DNA of 64,000 bases, from positions 1-64,000 of the forward strand of contig CBDDBH010000021.1 of the NCBI GenBank assembly GCA_965225625.1, given 5' to 3'. A model generated the notes under the pieces. That model saw only the letters and a list, made by a program, of their open reading frames with translations, searched no databases and was not told where the DNA came from. The translations under genes and the position numbers were made by a program. Positions 1-8,804 of the stretch are shown here, piece by piece. Origin of the DNA: CBDDBH01 sp965225625 (GTDB lineage: Bacteria; Pseudomonadota; Gammaproteobacteria; JADZEE01). The stretch's first letter is position 1. Each line of letters starts with the position of its first letter.

Positions 1-2148
1 TTCGCGTAAGTGTTTTTCGATCTGCTGGTCAATCGCCGTATTCATGAAGAAGGCAAGTATCATCGGCGCCGGTCCGTTGATCGTCATCGACACGGAGGTC
101 GTAGGCGCGCACAGATCGAAGCCCGAATACAACTTCTTCATGTCGTCGACCGTTGCGATCGATACGCCCGAGTTGCCAACCTTGCCGTAGATGTCCGGTC
201 GTGGATGCGGGTCTTCGCCGTATAGGGTTACGGAATCAAATGCCGTCGAGATCCGATCCGCCGCATGACCGCTTGAAAGATAGTGAAACCTCCGATTGGT
301 TCGCTCCGGCGGACCTTCGCCCGCGAACATACGGATCGGCGCCTCGGCCGCGCGTCGATATGGGTAGACGCCGCCGGTATACGGATAAGCCCCGGGCAGA
401 TTCTCACGCATCAAAAAGCGCAGCAGCTCCCCCCAATCGCGATACTGGGGCGGCGCAATCTTCGGAATAGCCTGCCGGCTCAGGCTCTGCAGATAGTTGT
501 CGCCGGTGACCTCACGCCCACGTACTTCATAGGAATACTTTTCGGCTGTGACACCCGCCTTGCGCTGCGGCCAGGTCCGCAGTAACTCGATTGCATCTTT
601 ACTCAACACATCCAACGCCGCATGGTAACGAGCGCGAAGATCTCCAGATAACGGGTCGCCGCCGGCGTCCAACGCCGACTTGCTGAAGCGCTCCGCCGGT
701 GCGGGTAAATCAGGCACGCCTAAATCCTTTAGTACCTCGTAGTAATGCTGCGCCCGACTTGCCGCTTGCGCTTGTGTCTCGATGGCAGCATTTATGCCGC
801 GTCCCTGCTCGGCAATTTCAGCGAGATAGCGCACACGATTGCCAGGAATCAAAATTGCGGCGCGCGGTTCTTTGCTCGTCACGTCGATTCCTAGCTGCCA
901 GTCATCCGCAGCGCAATCGAGCTTGGCCGCAATGTGCCGGCACAGCTCGTCGAATAACCAGGTCATCCCCGGATCATTGAACTGACTGGCTATGGTTGGA
1001 TAGACCGGAATGGTCTCATCGGTTTGGTCGAACGCGCAATGATTGCGTTTCCATTGTTTGCGCACATCGCGCAGCGCATCTTCGGCGCCCCGTTTATCAA
1101 ATTTGTTGAGGACGATGAGATCGGCGTAGTCCAACATATCGATTTTCTCGAGTTGGGTCGCCGCTCCATAATCACTCGTCATTACATACAGCGGAATATC
1201 GACCATATCGACAATCTCGCTGTCACTTTGACCGATCCCCGCGGTCTCGACGATGACCAGATCGAAACTCAGGGCTTTCAACAAAGCGATTGCATCGCCC
1301 AACATTTCGCTGGTCGCCCTGTGCTGGCGCCGCGTCGCCATGGAACGCATAAAAATTCGATGGCTACGCAGAGTGTTCATGCGGATCCGATCGCCGAGTA
1401 AGGCGCCACCACTGCGCCGGCGCGTAGGATCGACCGCAAGTACAGCTATTTGTATTTCGGGAAAGCACTGCAAAAAACGATTCAGTAATTCGTCCGTAAC
1501 ACTGCTCTTGCCAGCCCCGCCCGTGCCGGTAATACCCAACACCGGGACCCGCCCGGCCTGCATCCGCCACTGTTTTCGCAGCATCTCGAGCTTGCTGCTC
1601 GAATAAATATTCTGCTCCAGTGCGGACAAGGCTCGTGCCACACCCAAATGCTCATCGCTGACCGGATCCTGCACAGCAAGCGTTTCGGTGCGCTGAAGCT
1701 CGGTCCTGTCGACCAGATCTGTGATCATGGCTTCCAAACCCAACTCCATGCCGTCGTTGGGGAGATAAATCCGTTCAACGCCGTAGCTTTGCAGTTCGGC
1801 AGCCTCGTTCTGAGTAATGGTTCCGCCACCACCGGCGAACACCCGGATGTGCTGGGCTCCGCGCTGCGCCAACATATCCACCATGTAGCGGAAAAACTCC
1901 ATATGCCCGCCCTGATAAGAACTCACGGCGATGCCGTGTGCGTCCTCCTGTATCGCGGCGGTGACTATGTCCGCGACGCTACGGTTGTGGCCGAGATGGA
2001 TCACCTCGATGCCATGCGCCTGGATCAAGCGACGCATGATATTGATCGCGGCATCGTGCCCATCGAACAACGACGCTGCGGTTACAAAGCGTAGCGGTGG
2101 TTTGTCTGCTAAGGGAACCGCGTCAACGTTATCAGCCGTCCTGCTCAT
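1..2148 (-). CDS. icmF: Fused isobutyryl-CoA mutase IcmF, N-terminal 716 codons (cut by window start)
   Basis: Open minus-strand frame from an ATG at 2146-2148 to the window edge with no stop. Domains in order: an N-terminal B12-binding domain (residues about 20-145, with the cobalamin-ligand motif LFDGHDAAI and a downstream GGGGTI), a central MeaB-like G-protein chaperone (Walker A GTGGAGKSS, later VDPTRRRSGGALLGDRIRM, then NKFDKRG), and the start of the substrate-binding mutase domain (GEGPPERTN, FDSVTLYGEDP). This order is that of IcmF, which interconverts isobutyryl-CoA and n-butyryl-CoA with adenosylcobalamin, with the GTPase part protecting the cofactor. The family is about 1,090 residues, so roughly a third lies outside. 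A TetR gene ends 68 bp upstream on the same strand and is the likely regulator. Methylmalonyl-CoA mutase is excluded by the fused domain order. Confidence 0.93.
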   Translation of the reverse strand, partial: MSRTADNVDAVPLADKPPLRFVTAASLFDGHDAAINIMRRLIQAHGIEVIHLGHNRSVADIVTAAIQEDAHGIAVSSYQGGHMEFFRYMVDMLAQRGAQHIRVFAGGGGTITQNEAAELQSYGVERIYLPNDGMELGLEAMITDLVDRTELQRTETLAVQDPVSDEHLGVARALSALEQNIYSSSKLEMLRKQWRMQAGRVPVLGITGTGGAGKSSVTDELLNRFLQCFPEIQIAVLAVDPTRRRSGGALLGDRIRMNTLRSHRIFMRSMATRRQHRATSEMLGDAIALLKALSFDLVIVETAGIGQSDSEIVDMVDIPLYVMTSDYGAATQLEKIDMLDYADLIVLNKFDKRGAEDALRDVRKQWKRNHCAFDQTDETIPVYPTIASQFNDPGMTWLFDELCRHIAAKLDCAADDWQLGIDVTSKEPRAAILIPGNRVRYLAEIAEQGRGINAAIETQAQAASRAQHYYEVLKDLGVPDLPAPAERFSKSALDAGGDPLSGDLRARYHAALDVLSKDAIELLRTWPQRKAGVTAEKYSYEVRGREVTGDNYLQSLSRQAIPKIAPPQYRDWGELLRFLMRENLPGAYPYTGGVYPYRRAAEAPIRMFAGEGPPERTNRRFHYLSSGHAADRISTAFDSVTLYGEDPHPRPDIYGKVGNSGVSIATVDDMKKLYSGFDLCAPTTSVSMTINGPAPMILAFFMNTAIDQQIEKHLRE

Positions 2149-2216
2149 TGGTTCACTCCACGGAACATCTGGTGGCGAGGTACAGTGAGATCTTCAGATC
2201 AAGCATGCGTCGTGAT

Positions 2217-2867
2217 TTAATTTGCACTGCCCAAACTCGATCCCAGTAACAATTGCATGCTTGCTTTGAGATCGTCGTGCATCGCTTTTATTTGCGCGCC
2301 CGGTTCGGGTTTGACCAACCATTGATAAACGATGCCAATTATCGAAGCGCTGAACTGATCGGCGATACCTGCAGCATCCACTGCAGGGGCGATTGTGCCG
2401 ATCTCGATCGCCTTTGTGATCCACTGTCCTACATCACGCCGACGCCGGTCATGGATGCGGACGATGACATCACGGACATCGGACTGCGGCCCAATCGCTT
2501 CGAACCACAGGATATAAAATGCACGCACGTGCGCCGGCGCGTCGCTGACGAAGCGGAAATGCGCATCGATCGCTTCGTTAATTGCGTCGAGGCCCAACCT
2601 GTTATTGGTAACCCTCGTGAGTTCACGTAACCATTCTTCGCCTATCGAGCGCACGACGAAGCTGAGCAAACCTGCTTTATGGCCGAATCGGTAACCCGCC
2701 AGTCCGCGGCTGTATCCGGCCCGTTCGCCAACATCCTTCAACGTCGTGTTAACGGTTCCGCGCTCGACAATAAGTGCGATTGCGGCCTCCAGCATGCGTT
2801 CATCCGATTGAGCGGTACGCTCAGCTTGCGTTCGACGAATATCGGTAACTGATTGAATTTCGGGCAT
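2217..2867 (-). CDS. TetR/AcrR-family transcriptional regulator
   Basis: 216 residues from the ATG at 2867. The frame stays open to 2939, but I prefer the internal start (MPEIQSV) because a palindrome at 2886-2904 then lies just upstream as an operator instead of inside the gene. The N-terminal helix-turn-helix (residues about 25-75: IVERGTVNTTLKDVGERAGY, then SRGLAGYRFGHKAGLL) is typical TetR. The C-terminal half is a helical ligand-binding and dimerisation domain. The gene precedes icmF in the same direction with a 68-bp gap, so it probably controls icmF and itself, perhaps in response to an acyl-CoA. The ligand is inference only. Confidence 0.87.
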   Translation of the reverse strand: MPEIQSVTDIRRTQAERTAQSDERMLEAAIALIVERGTVNTTLKDVGERAGYSRGLAGYRFGHKAGLLSFVVRSIGEEWLRELTRVTNNRLGLDAINEAIDAHFRFVSDAPAHVRAFYILWFEAIGPQSDVRDVIVRIHDRRRRDVGQWITKAIEIGTIAPAVDAAGIADQFSASIIGIVYQWLVKPEPGAQIKAMHDDLKASMQLLLGSSLGSAN

Positions 2868-2885
2868 TAGGGCAGGATTAATATT

Positions 2886-2904
2886 TACTTGTTTGTGACA
2901 AGCA
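2886..2904. promoter_or_regulatory. Palindrome upstream of the TetR gene, candidate operator
   Basis: TACTTGT at 2886-2892 and ACAAGCA at 2898-2904 form a 7-bp inverted repeat with one mismatch and a 5-nt spacer. It lies 18 bp upstream of the preferred TetR start, where autorepression would be expected. Confidence 0.5.
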
Positions 2905-3016
2905 AGATTAAAGATACGCGGGCGCAACGAACATTGCAAGATTTAAGCCCCTCGCCCCTTGCGGGAGAGGGGTTTGGCAAGTAATTGCTCCTCGACTTTG
3001 GCCTCCTGCGTCGTTC

Positions 3017-3430
3017 TACCTCGTCCATCCGTGGACTCGTCGGCTCTGGCTCCTGCTCCGCCCTACCTCGTCCATCCGTGGACTCGTCGGCTCTGGCTCC
3101 TGCTCCGCCCTACCTCGTCCATCCGTGGACTCGTCGGCTCTGGCTCCTGCTCCGCCCTACCTCGTCCATCCGTGGACTCGTCGGCTCTGGCTCCTGCTCC
3201 GCCCTACCTCGTCCATCCGTGGACTCGTCGGCTCTGGCTCCTGCTCCGCCCTACCTCGTCCATCCGTGGACTCGTCGGCTCTGGCTCCTGCTCCGCCCTA
3301 CCTCGTCCATCCGTGGACTCGTCGGCTCTGGCTCCTGCTCCGCCCTACCTCGTCCATCCGTGGACTCGTCGGCTCTGGCTCCTGCTCCGCCCTACCTCGT
3401 CCATCCGTGGACTCGTCGGCTCTGGCTCCC
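3017..3430. repeat. 47-bp tandem repeat (satellite), 8.8 near-identical copies
   Basis: Units begin at 3017, 3064, 3111, 3158, 3205, 3252, 3299, 3346 and 3393 and are essentially identical. The period is exactly 47 bp with no spacers. Each unit contains the small inverted repeat GTCCA-TCCG-TGGAC. Because 47 is not a multiple of three, each frame can be read through for more than 100 codons. I treat those reading frames as artefacts because no start signal or domain goes with them. Single diverged copies recur at about 3510, 3735, 3860 and 4640. Confidence 0.95.
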
Positions 3431-3796
3431 CGACTTTGGCTCCTGCGTCGTTCTAACGCCTACGTCCTGTAGGCGTGCTTCGCCCTCGGCTCTGGCTCCT
3501 GCTCCGCCCTACCTCGTCCATCCATGGACTCGTCGGCTCTGGCTCCCCGACTTTGGCTCCTGCGTCGTTTCTAACGTAACTAAACGGCGACGTCTTGAAT
3601 GCGTTTCTGCGGTGTGTTGGTCACGGCCAAATCAGACCGTGCGGGTTATCACTGAACATCGATTTCCTCGGCTCTGCTCCACCGCACTATCCGGATGGAT
3701 CGCGATCCGTTGCAGCACATCGACCAGGTAGGCTCCGCCCTACCTCGTCCATCCATGGACTCGTCGGCTCTGGCTCCCCGACTTTGGCTCCTGCGT
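3431..3796. repeat. Repeat-derived intergenic DNA with hairpin units
   Basis: Contains scattered copies of the 47-bp unit, often with GTCCATCCATGGAC in place of GTCCATCCGTGGAC, and the hairpin ACGCCTAC-GTCCT-GTAGGCGT at about 3456. The hairpin recurs at about 3805 and 4587. The stretch 3590-3720 between repeat pieces has no convincing gene. Confidence 0.6.
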
Positions 3797-4224
3797 CGTT
3801 CTAACGCCTACGTCCTGTAGGCGTGCTTCGCCCTCGGCTCTGGCTTCCTGCTTCGCTCTACCTCGTCCATCCCTGGACTCGTACCTCCTACATCCTGTAG
3901 TCGTGCATTACCTGCATTTCCGCCATGCATGGCGGTTGGGTGAGGGGTGAGGGATTAGTGCGAGCTGGAAATCGCTTTTGGCACCTGCGCGAAATTTGGC
4001 ACGACTTCTTCGGCAAAGCGAGTCAACCACTCGTGGCGAAGGTGCTGCGGAATGTAGGGCGTCGAGGTCGTGATTATGAATTTGTTGAAGCCAATATCCA
4101 CATATTCCTGAATACGGCGGGTTACGGTCTGCGGTGATCCGATCGCTGACAGTGAAATCATGCCATCAAGATTGTCGGGGTCGCAAAGCCAGCGCCGTCG
4201 TTCATGTAACTTGGCGAATGAAGC
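3797..4224. repeat. 428-bp direct repeat, copy A (of 4579-5006)
   Basis: Matches 4579-5006 at a constant offset of 782 bp with no difference I could see. It starts at a shared CGTTCTAACGCC and ends at AATGAAGC, after which the copies diverge. It contains the hairpin repeats, the 16-bp palindrome CCGCCATGCATGGCGG (3920-3935) and the last 90 codons of the LLM oxidoreductase gene. The near identity implies a recent duplication or ongoing gene conversion. Confidence 0.93.
3955..4224 (-). pseudogene. C-terminal fragment of LLM-class flavin oxidoreductase (duplicate)
   Basis: The last 90 codons of the gene at 4737-5831 are repeated here, including the same stop. The fragment has no N-terminal flavin-binding part, and its upstream side is fused to an IS66 tnpA relic. 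It is a passenger of the 428-bp duplication and is not expected to be functional. Confidence 0.85.
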
Positions 4225-4493
4225 ACGATGTCATCACCGAGCGCTAACTCGATATCCCATTGTGCATTGGTTAATGGTTGTAACGGGGCCAACTCGACGA
4301 AACGTGTTTCCGCCTTCCCTATCTGAGCGTCCCTCGCTGACCTCGACTTCCTTTTACTGAACGTCGAATATCCAATTCCTCGCTCAGCACAGAATGCGCG
4401 GATCGATGAACCGCTTTGTGCCTGCTCCGCTAATAGGCCACGCCACTCATCCGCACTACGTCGTTTGTTCCGAGGTTTTCCGTGATCATTCAT
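4158..4493 (-). pseudogene. IS66-family TnpA-like accessory protein, truncated and fused to duplicated DNA
   Basis: Reads 111 codons. Residues 1 to about 91 look like IS66 orfA/TnpA: the segment EWRGLLAEQAQSGSSIRAFC resembles the family helix-turn-helix, then FSKRK, a linker, and the characteristic C-terminal strand ELALGDDIVL. The last 20 or so codons come from an alternative frame of the duplicated LLM fragment, so the true end was lost at about 4225. No TnpB or TnpC and no terminal repeats are visible. It is an IS66 remnant trapped between the two 428-bp direct repeats. Confidence 0.7.
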
Positions 4494-4578
4494 TTACCAA
4501 GCTCCCGATTGACTGGGAAACCTGGCAAACTAAACCATCTGCCCGCTGCCGTGAATAACGGCCTGGATTGACCGGTTA

Positions 4579-5006
4579 CGTTCTAACGCCTACGTCCTGT
4601 AGGCGTGCTTCGCCCTCGGCTCTGGCTTCCTGCTTCGCTCTACCTCGTCCATCCCTGGACTCGTACCTCCTACATCCTGTAGTCGTGCATTACCTGCATT
4701 TCCGCCATGCATGGCGGTTGGGTGAGGGGTGAGGGATTAGTGCGAGCTGGAAATCGCTTTTGGCACCTGCGCGAAATTTGGCACGACTTCTTCGGCAAAG
4801 CGAGTCAACCACTCGTGGCGAAGGTGCTGCGGAATGTAGGGCGTCGAGGTCGTGATTATGAATTTGTTGAAGCCAATATCCACATATTCCTGAATACGGC
4901 GGGTTACGGTCTGCGGTGATCCGATCGCTGACAGTGAAATCATGCCATCAAGATTGTCGGGGTCGCAAAGCCAGCGCCGTCGTTCATGTAACTTGGCGAA
5001 TGAAGC
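4579..5006. repeat. 428-bp direct repeat, copy B
   Basis: Partner of 3797-4224. Here the repeat forms the intact 3' end of the LLM oxidoreductase gene and its downstream DNA, so copy B is probably the original and copy A the duplicate. Confidence 0.93.
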
Positions 5007-5831
5007 GTAGGTCTGCAGATGCTTATAGTTCTCGAAATCGCCGGCGTAGTGTTCCACTTGCGCTTCGAAAAATGCCGGAATATGTGCTCGCGCCAGCTTA
5101 TCCGCTTCGGCATCAGTGTCGGCAATAATGGTATGGATCGAAATCGGTTTCACCGTATGCGGGTCACCGCCTCCTGCAACGACCCCGTCGGTCCAAGCCT
5201 TGAGCACGCCGCGATGGGTTTCCTGTGGGTGGATCGCATTGCACAACGGCGGGATGCCGAGTCCCGCCATAATGCTGCCGGTGTCCGGATTGGTGATCGC
5301 GCCATACAGATTGATACGCTCGGTGGCCGGTTTGGGCCGGATCGAAACCGTGCGGCCCATCTCGACGTATTTACCTGAATAGCTAAACGGCTCGCCGGTC
5401 AAGGCGAGTGTTAATACCTCTACGCTCTCGTGCAGTCGCTCGCGCGTGGAATCGACATCAATGCCGAAAGCCTCGAATTCCATGGGCGCCTGGCCGCGCC
5501 CCATGCCCAGATGTAATTCACCCGCGGACAGCCGGCTCAGCATCGCTATCTCCCCGGCCAGCCGCAGCGGATCGTGCCATGGATTAACGATGACCATGGT
5601 GCCAAGACCGAGATGGGGTTCCTTGGCAGCGATGTGGGACAACAACTGCAGGGGGCTGGGAATCGGGTAATAGTCGGAGAAATGGTGCTCCAACACCCAC
5701 ACAGAATCGTAACCCAGGGCAGCGCCAAACTGTGCGTCTTCAATGCAAATCCGGTAGCGGGTTTGATCGTCGGCTTCCTTGACGTCGGCAGGCGACGCGC
5801 AAAAGCCAAATGTTATGGGAACGTCTCTCAT
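4737..5831 (-). CDS. LLM-class flavin-dependent oxidoreductase (luciferase-like monooxygenase)
   Basis: 364 residues from the ATG at 5831. The longer frame to 5972 would run into the TusA start on the other strand. The protein opens with MRDVPITFGF and has the LLM landmarks GYDSVWVLEHHF, LGLGTMVIVNPWHDPLRLAGE, AGELHLGMGRGQ and, near the C-terminus, SLSAIGSPQTVTRRIQEYVD followed by a FIITTSTPYI strand. The family uses FMNH2 or F420H2 in a TIM barrel; the substrate cannot be told. It is divergent from the tusA-like gene with 126 bp between. The 3' quarter is duplicated at 3955-4224. Two other LLM genes in the window (24.7 kb and 47.9 kb) are only distantly similar. Confidence 0.88.
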   Translation of the reverse strand: MRDVPITFGFCASPADVKEADDQTRYRICIEDAQFGAALGYDSVWVLEHHFSDYYPIPSPLQLLSHIAAKEPHLGLGTMVIVNPWHDPLRLAGEIAMLSRLSAGELHLGMGRGQAPMEFEAFGIDVDSTRERLHESVEVLTLALTGEPFSYSGKYVEMGRTVSIRPKPATERINLYGAITNPDTGSIMAGLGIPPLCNAIHPQETHRGVLKAWTDGVVAGGGDPHTVKPISIHTIIADTDAEADKLARAHIPAFFEAQVEHYAGDFENYKHLQTYASFAKLHERRRWLCDPDNLDGMISLSAIGSPQTVTRRIQEYVDIGFNKFIITTSTPYIPQHLRHEWLTRFAEEVVPNFAQVPKAISSSH

Positions 5832-5957
5832 CGGAAGCGTGGATCCTGGTCTGCCGGAGGATCGCTGCTCAGTATACCTAATTCCGGTCTTTACCAAGAT
5901 CTGCGCCTTACAATCAAGGCTTGCAAGAACCGTCGCGGCGTTCCATCCTTTGCAGTT

Positions 5958-6230
5958 ATGACCACGACGCAAGAACGGGCGGCGGATGAATTCCTGGACG
6001 CAACAGGCCTTAACTGCCCGCTGCCGATATTGAAAACCAAGTTGCGTCTGAAAACGATGGCAGCGGGCGCAACGATTCAGGTGCTGGCCACCGACCCCGG
6101 TTCACAGATCGATTTCGAGGCCTATTGCGCCCGTTTTGGTCACGAGTTGCTGCGCAGTGTCGAGCAGGATGGTGTCTTCGAATTCGTCATTCGGCGCGCA
6201 GCTCAAGAGCGCAAATGGCCTGAAAGCTAA
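5958..6230 (+). CDS. TusA/SirA-family sulfurtransferase-like protein
   Basis: 90 residues from the ATG at 5958. It carries the family signature with the active cysteine in LDATGLNCPLPILKTK (CPxP), then LATDPGSQIDFEAYC. TusA proteins relay persulfide sulfur for tRNA thiolation, molybdenum cofactor synthesis or sulfur oxidation; the partner here is unknown. It is followed 15 bp later by a cstA-like gene on the same strand, so the two are probably co-transcribed. That pairing is unusual, since CstA normally travels with the small YbdD protein. Confidence 0.85.
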   Translation: MTTTQERAADEFLDATGLNCPLPILKTKLRLKTMAAGATIQVLATDPGSQIDFEAYCARFGHELLRSVEQDGVFEFVIRRAAQERKWPES

Positions 6231-6245
6231 GCTCGGTATGCGCGC

Positions 6246-7919
6246 ATGAGCCCAGCCATCGCTGCAGTTATTTGCATGGCCTTATATTTTCTGGGCTATC
6301 AGTTCTACGCGAAGTGGATTGCCAAACGGGTTTTTCAGATCGACCCGCAGGCAACCACACCGGCACACGAATTGAACGACGGCTACGATTACGTACCGTC
6401 GCGCAAATACGTTCTGTTTGGACACCATTACGCTTCGATCGCGGGCCTGGCGCCAATGTTGGGACCGGCAATCGCCGTTATATGGGGCTGGGTGCCGGCG
6501 ATGTTCTGGGTCGTGTTCGGCACGCTTTTTATTGGCGCGGTGCACGACTTCGGCGCGCTGGTAGTGAGCATGCGGGCACAGGGTAAATCCATTGGTAAAG
6601 TCGCGGAGTCCATTATCGGGCCGCGAGCAAAGACGCTATTTCACATTATCATCTTCTTTTTAATTGCGCTGGCCATGGGCGTTTTTGTCCAGGTTGTCGC
6701 ACAACTGCTGTCGCCGGCCTATTACCCGCAATCGATCTTTCCAACTGCCGCTCTTATGGTGCTGGCCGTCATCGTCGGCGTGTTGTTCTATAAGAAAGGT
6801 GTGCCATTGGGGCCGCTTACAGCGATTGGTTTCGTACTCACGCTTGCCGCCGTCTATTTCGGCGCGGTTGCCGACGCGCCGCAGTTGTCGGTAACCGGTT
6901 GGAGCGGCATTTTGCTGGTATATGCTTTTCTTGCCTCGGTGCTACCCGTGTGGCTACTGCTGCAGCCGCGTGACTACCTGAACTCCCTGTTGTTGTATCT
7001 CGGACTCGCCACCATCTTTCTCGGTTTTTTCCTGTTAAACCCGGAATTTGCCGCTCCGGCCATCGACGCGACCCCGGATGGCGCGCCACCACTGTATCCG
7101 TTCGTGTTTATCGTCATCGCCTGCGGCGCTATCTCCGGTTTTCATGGGTTGGTGTCCTCTGGAACGACCGCCAAACAGATCAACAACGAATCGGATGCGC
7201 CGTTCATCGGCTACGGCGCGATGGTCGGTGAGAGCTTATTGGGACTCACTACGGTGCTGGCCTGCACGGCAGGATTCGTCAACGCGGACGCATGGCATGC
7301 GCATTACGCAACCTGGGACCTGGCAAAAGGCCTGGGCCAGAGCATGTCTGCTTTTATCAACGGCGCCGCCATGTTCCTGAGCGAACTGGGTGTGCCTGAA
7401 GCAATCGGCCAGACCTTTGTCGCGTTGGTGGCGGTCTCGTTCGCGCTGACGACGCTCGACTCGGCGACGCGCTTGTTACGGTTCAACATTGAAGAGATGT
7501 CGGAAACGGCCGGACTGCCATTGCTGGGCAATCGGTTTGTGGCTTCGCTTCTGGCAGTGGCTTCGATCGGCTTTTTTGCGTTTTACCAGATCGACGGCAA
7601 ACCGGCTGGGCTGGCGTTGTGGGCGCTATTCGGCACCACCAACCAAATCCTTGCCGGGCTGACCTTGCTGACCGTGACGCTGTATCTGGTGCAACGCAAG
7701 CGTAATTACTGGTGCACTTTTGTACCGATGATATTCATGCTGACGACAACCGTGGTCGCCATGGCGGTCAGTATCAAAGGGTATCTGCAACAGCAAAATT
7801 ATCTGCTGCTTAGTGTCGGTTCCATTCTGGCGATACTGGCCGTGTGGCTGATACTGGAAGGGGCCTTGCGATTTCAGTCGGAACGCAAGGCACTCTTGAT
7901 CGCCGCACCTGAATCCTGA
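6246..7919 (+). CDS. cstA: CstA-family carbon starvation / peptide-pyruvate transporter
   Basis: 557-residue polytopic inner-membrane protein. The N-terminus (LYFLGYQFYAKWIAKRVFQI, then DPQATTPAHELNDGYDYVP) and the following GHHYASIAGLAPMLGPAIAV are diagnostic for the CstA family. ISGFHGLVSSGTTAKQI and the C-terminal ALFGTTNQILAGLTLL are further family hallmarks. It is shorter than E. coli CstA (about 700 residues) because the C-terminal extension is missing, as in many other bacteria. The family takes up peptides or pyruvate on nutrient limitation. It follows the TusA-like gene by 15 bp. No YbdD-like gene is nearby. Confidence 0.93.
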   Translation: MSPAIAAVICMALYFLGYQFYAKWIAKRVFQIDPQATTPAHELNDGYDYVPSRKYVLFGHHYASIAGLAPMLGPAIAVIWGWVPAMFWVVFGTLFIGAVHDFGALVVSMRAQGKSIGKVAESIIGPRAKTLFHIIIFFLIALAMGVFVQVVAQLLSPAYYPQSIFPTAALMVLAVIVGVLFYKKGVPLGPLTAIGFVLTLAAVYFGAVADAPQLSVTGWSGILLVYAFLASVLPVWLLLQPRDYLNSLLLYLGLATIFLGFFLLNPEFAAPAIDATPDGAPPLYPFVFIVIACGAISGFHGLVSSGTTAKQINNESDAPFIGYGAMVGESLLGLTTVLACTAGFVNADAWHAHYATWDLAKGLGQSMSAFINGAAMFLSELGVPEAIGQTFVALVAVSFALTTLDSATRLLRFNIEEMSETAGLPLLGNRFVASLLAVASIGFFAFYQIDGKPAGLALWALFGTTNQILAGLTLLTVTLYLVQRKRNYWCTFVPMIFMLTTTVVAMAVSIKGYLQQQNYLLLSVGSILAILAVWLILEGALRFQSERKALLIAAPES

Positions 7920-7934
7920 GTGGCACAGCTGGCC

Positions 7935-8654
7935 TCATTCGGCAAACGGCGCCATTTGCATTTTTTTGTGAAACCCCAGGCCGACGTGTCCGGCAATATG
8001 ACAAGTTGGTTTACGTCGCGCCTGATCGACAACCATAGCACCGAATTTTTCCTTCAGCAGTAGACGGGGATAACGATCGAGAATGGCTTCCCGCGCGCCA
8101 GGCGCGATAGCTTCGATGCGGAATCCGATAACGTCTACGCCCGCTCCGTAATGCAGCAAGGCTATTTCCGGTTCGCGTTTATCGGCGATACCGACGGAGG
8201 AATGCAAGGCAATCGATTCGTGCACAAGCGCTGCCTTGTCGCCCGCGATATCGTGCTGCACCAGGAAGTCATGGGCGACGCGCGCGCCGTTCAGCTCGAA
8301 AGAACCATCGCTATCGTATTCTTCGGTTACCCCCAAATCGTGCATGATGCAGCTGAGAAAAAGCAGTTCCAAGTCTGGTCGCAGTTTTAGGTGTCGACCG
8401 ACTGCGACACCAAAGAAATAACTGCGAAAACAATGGTTCACCAGAAAATCCGGCGAACAGCTTTCCACGAGTTCCGTTGCTTGCCGTACGATCTGAGTAT
8501 CGGGAACTTTGATATCGTCAATGTCGATGTGGCGCGGCCGCTGGAATCCGAACGCCTGAGCCACGCGGCGCCCGAGGGCTCCAATTTCCAGCTGTGCGAA
8601 TGTCAGGATCATCTGAGTGACGGGTCGCCGTTCAAGCGTTTGGGTCAATTGCAT
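7935..8654 (-). CDS. HD-domain hydrolase of the cyanamide hydratase-like family
   Basis: 239 residues starting at the ATG at 8654. The frame extends upstream, but its extra residues look non-coding. The metal-binding pattern is clear: NHCFRSYFFG (first His), then SCIMHDLGVTEEY (HD) followed by FELNGARVAHDFL and HESIALHSSVGIAD (further His). This arrangement is that of the cyanamide hydratase/DDI2-like HD proteins. The substrate is unknown. It converges with cstA, with only 15 bp between the stops. Confidence 0.82.
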   Translation of the reverse strand: MQLTQTLERRPVTQMILTFAQLEIGALGRRVAQAFGFQRPRHIDIDDIKVPDTQIVRQATELVESCSPDFLVNHCFRSYFFGVAVGRHLKLRPDLELLFLSCIMHDLGVTEEYDSDGSFELNGARVAHDFLVQHDIAGDKAALVHESIALHSSVGIADKREPEIALLHYGAGVDVIGFRIEAIAPGAREAILDRYPRLLLKEKFGAMVVDQARRKPTCHIAGHVGLGFHKKMQMAPFAE

Positions 8655-8804
8655 CGGGTTTATCTCATCGCTGCCAATTACAGCGCAAAAATAGCAACAC
8701 CTAAAAACGGCAGCAATGCCTAAATCACGTCGTTTTCTGCCATATTCCGTTTCGGTGATATGGCGCACTTGCGCCGCCAACAATGGCTGAACGCTCCGAG
8801 CGGG

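Noticed and set aside
3017..3430. CRISPR array
   Set aside because: Copies are directly adjacent with no variable spacers and no cas genes nearby.
2959..3731. Long plus-strand reading frames across the 47-bp repeat
   Set aside because: They exist in all frames because 47 is not divisible by three and the unit has no stops; no start signal, domain or codon bias supports them.
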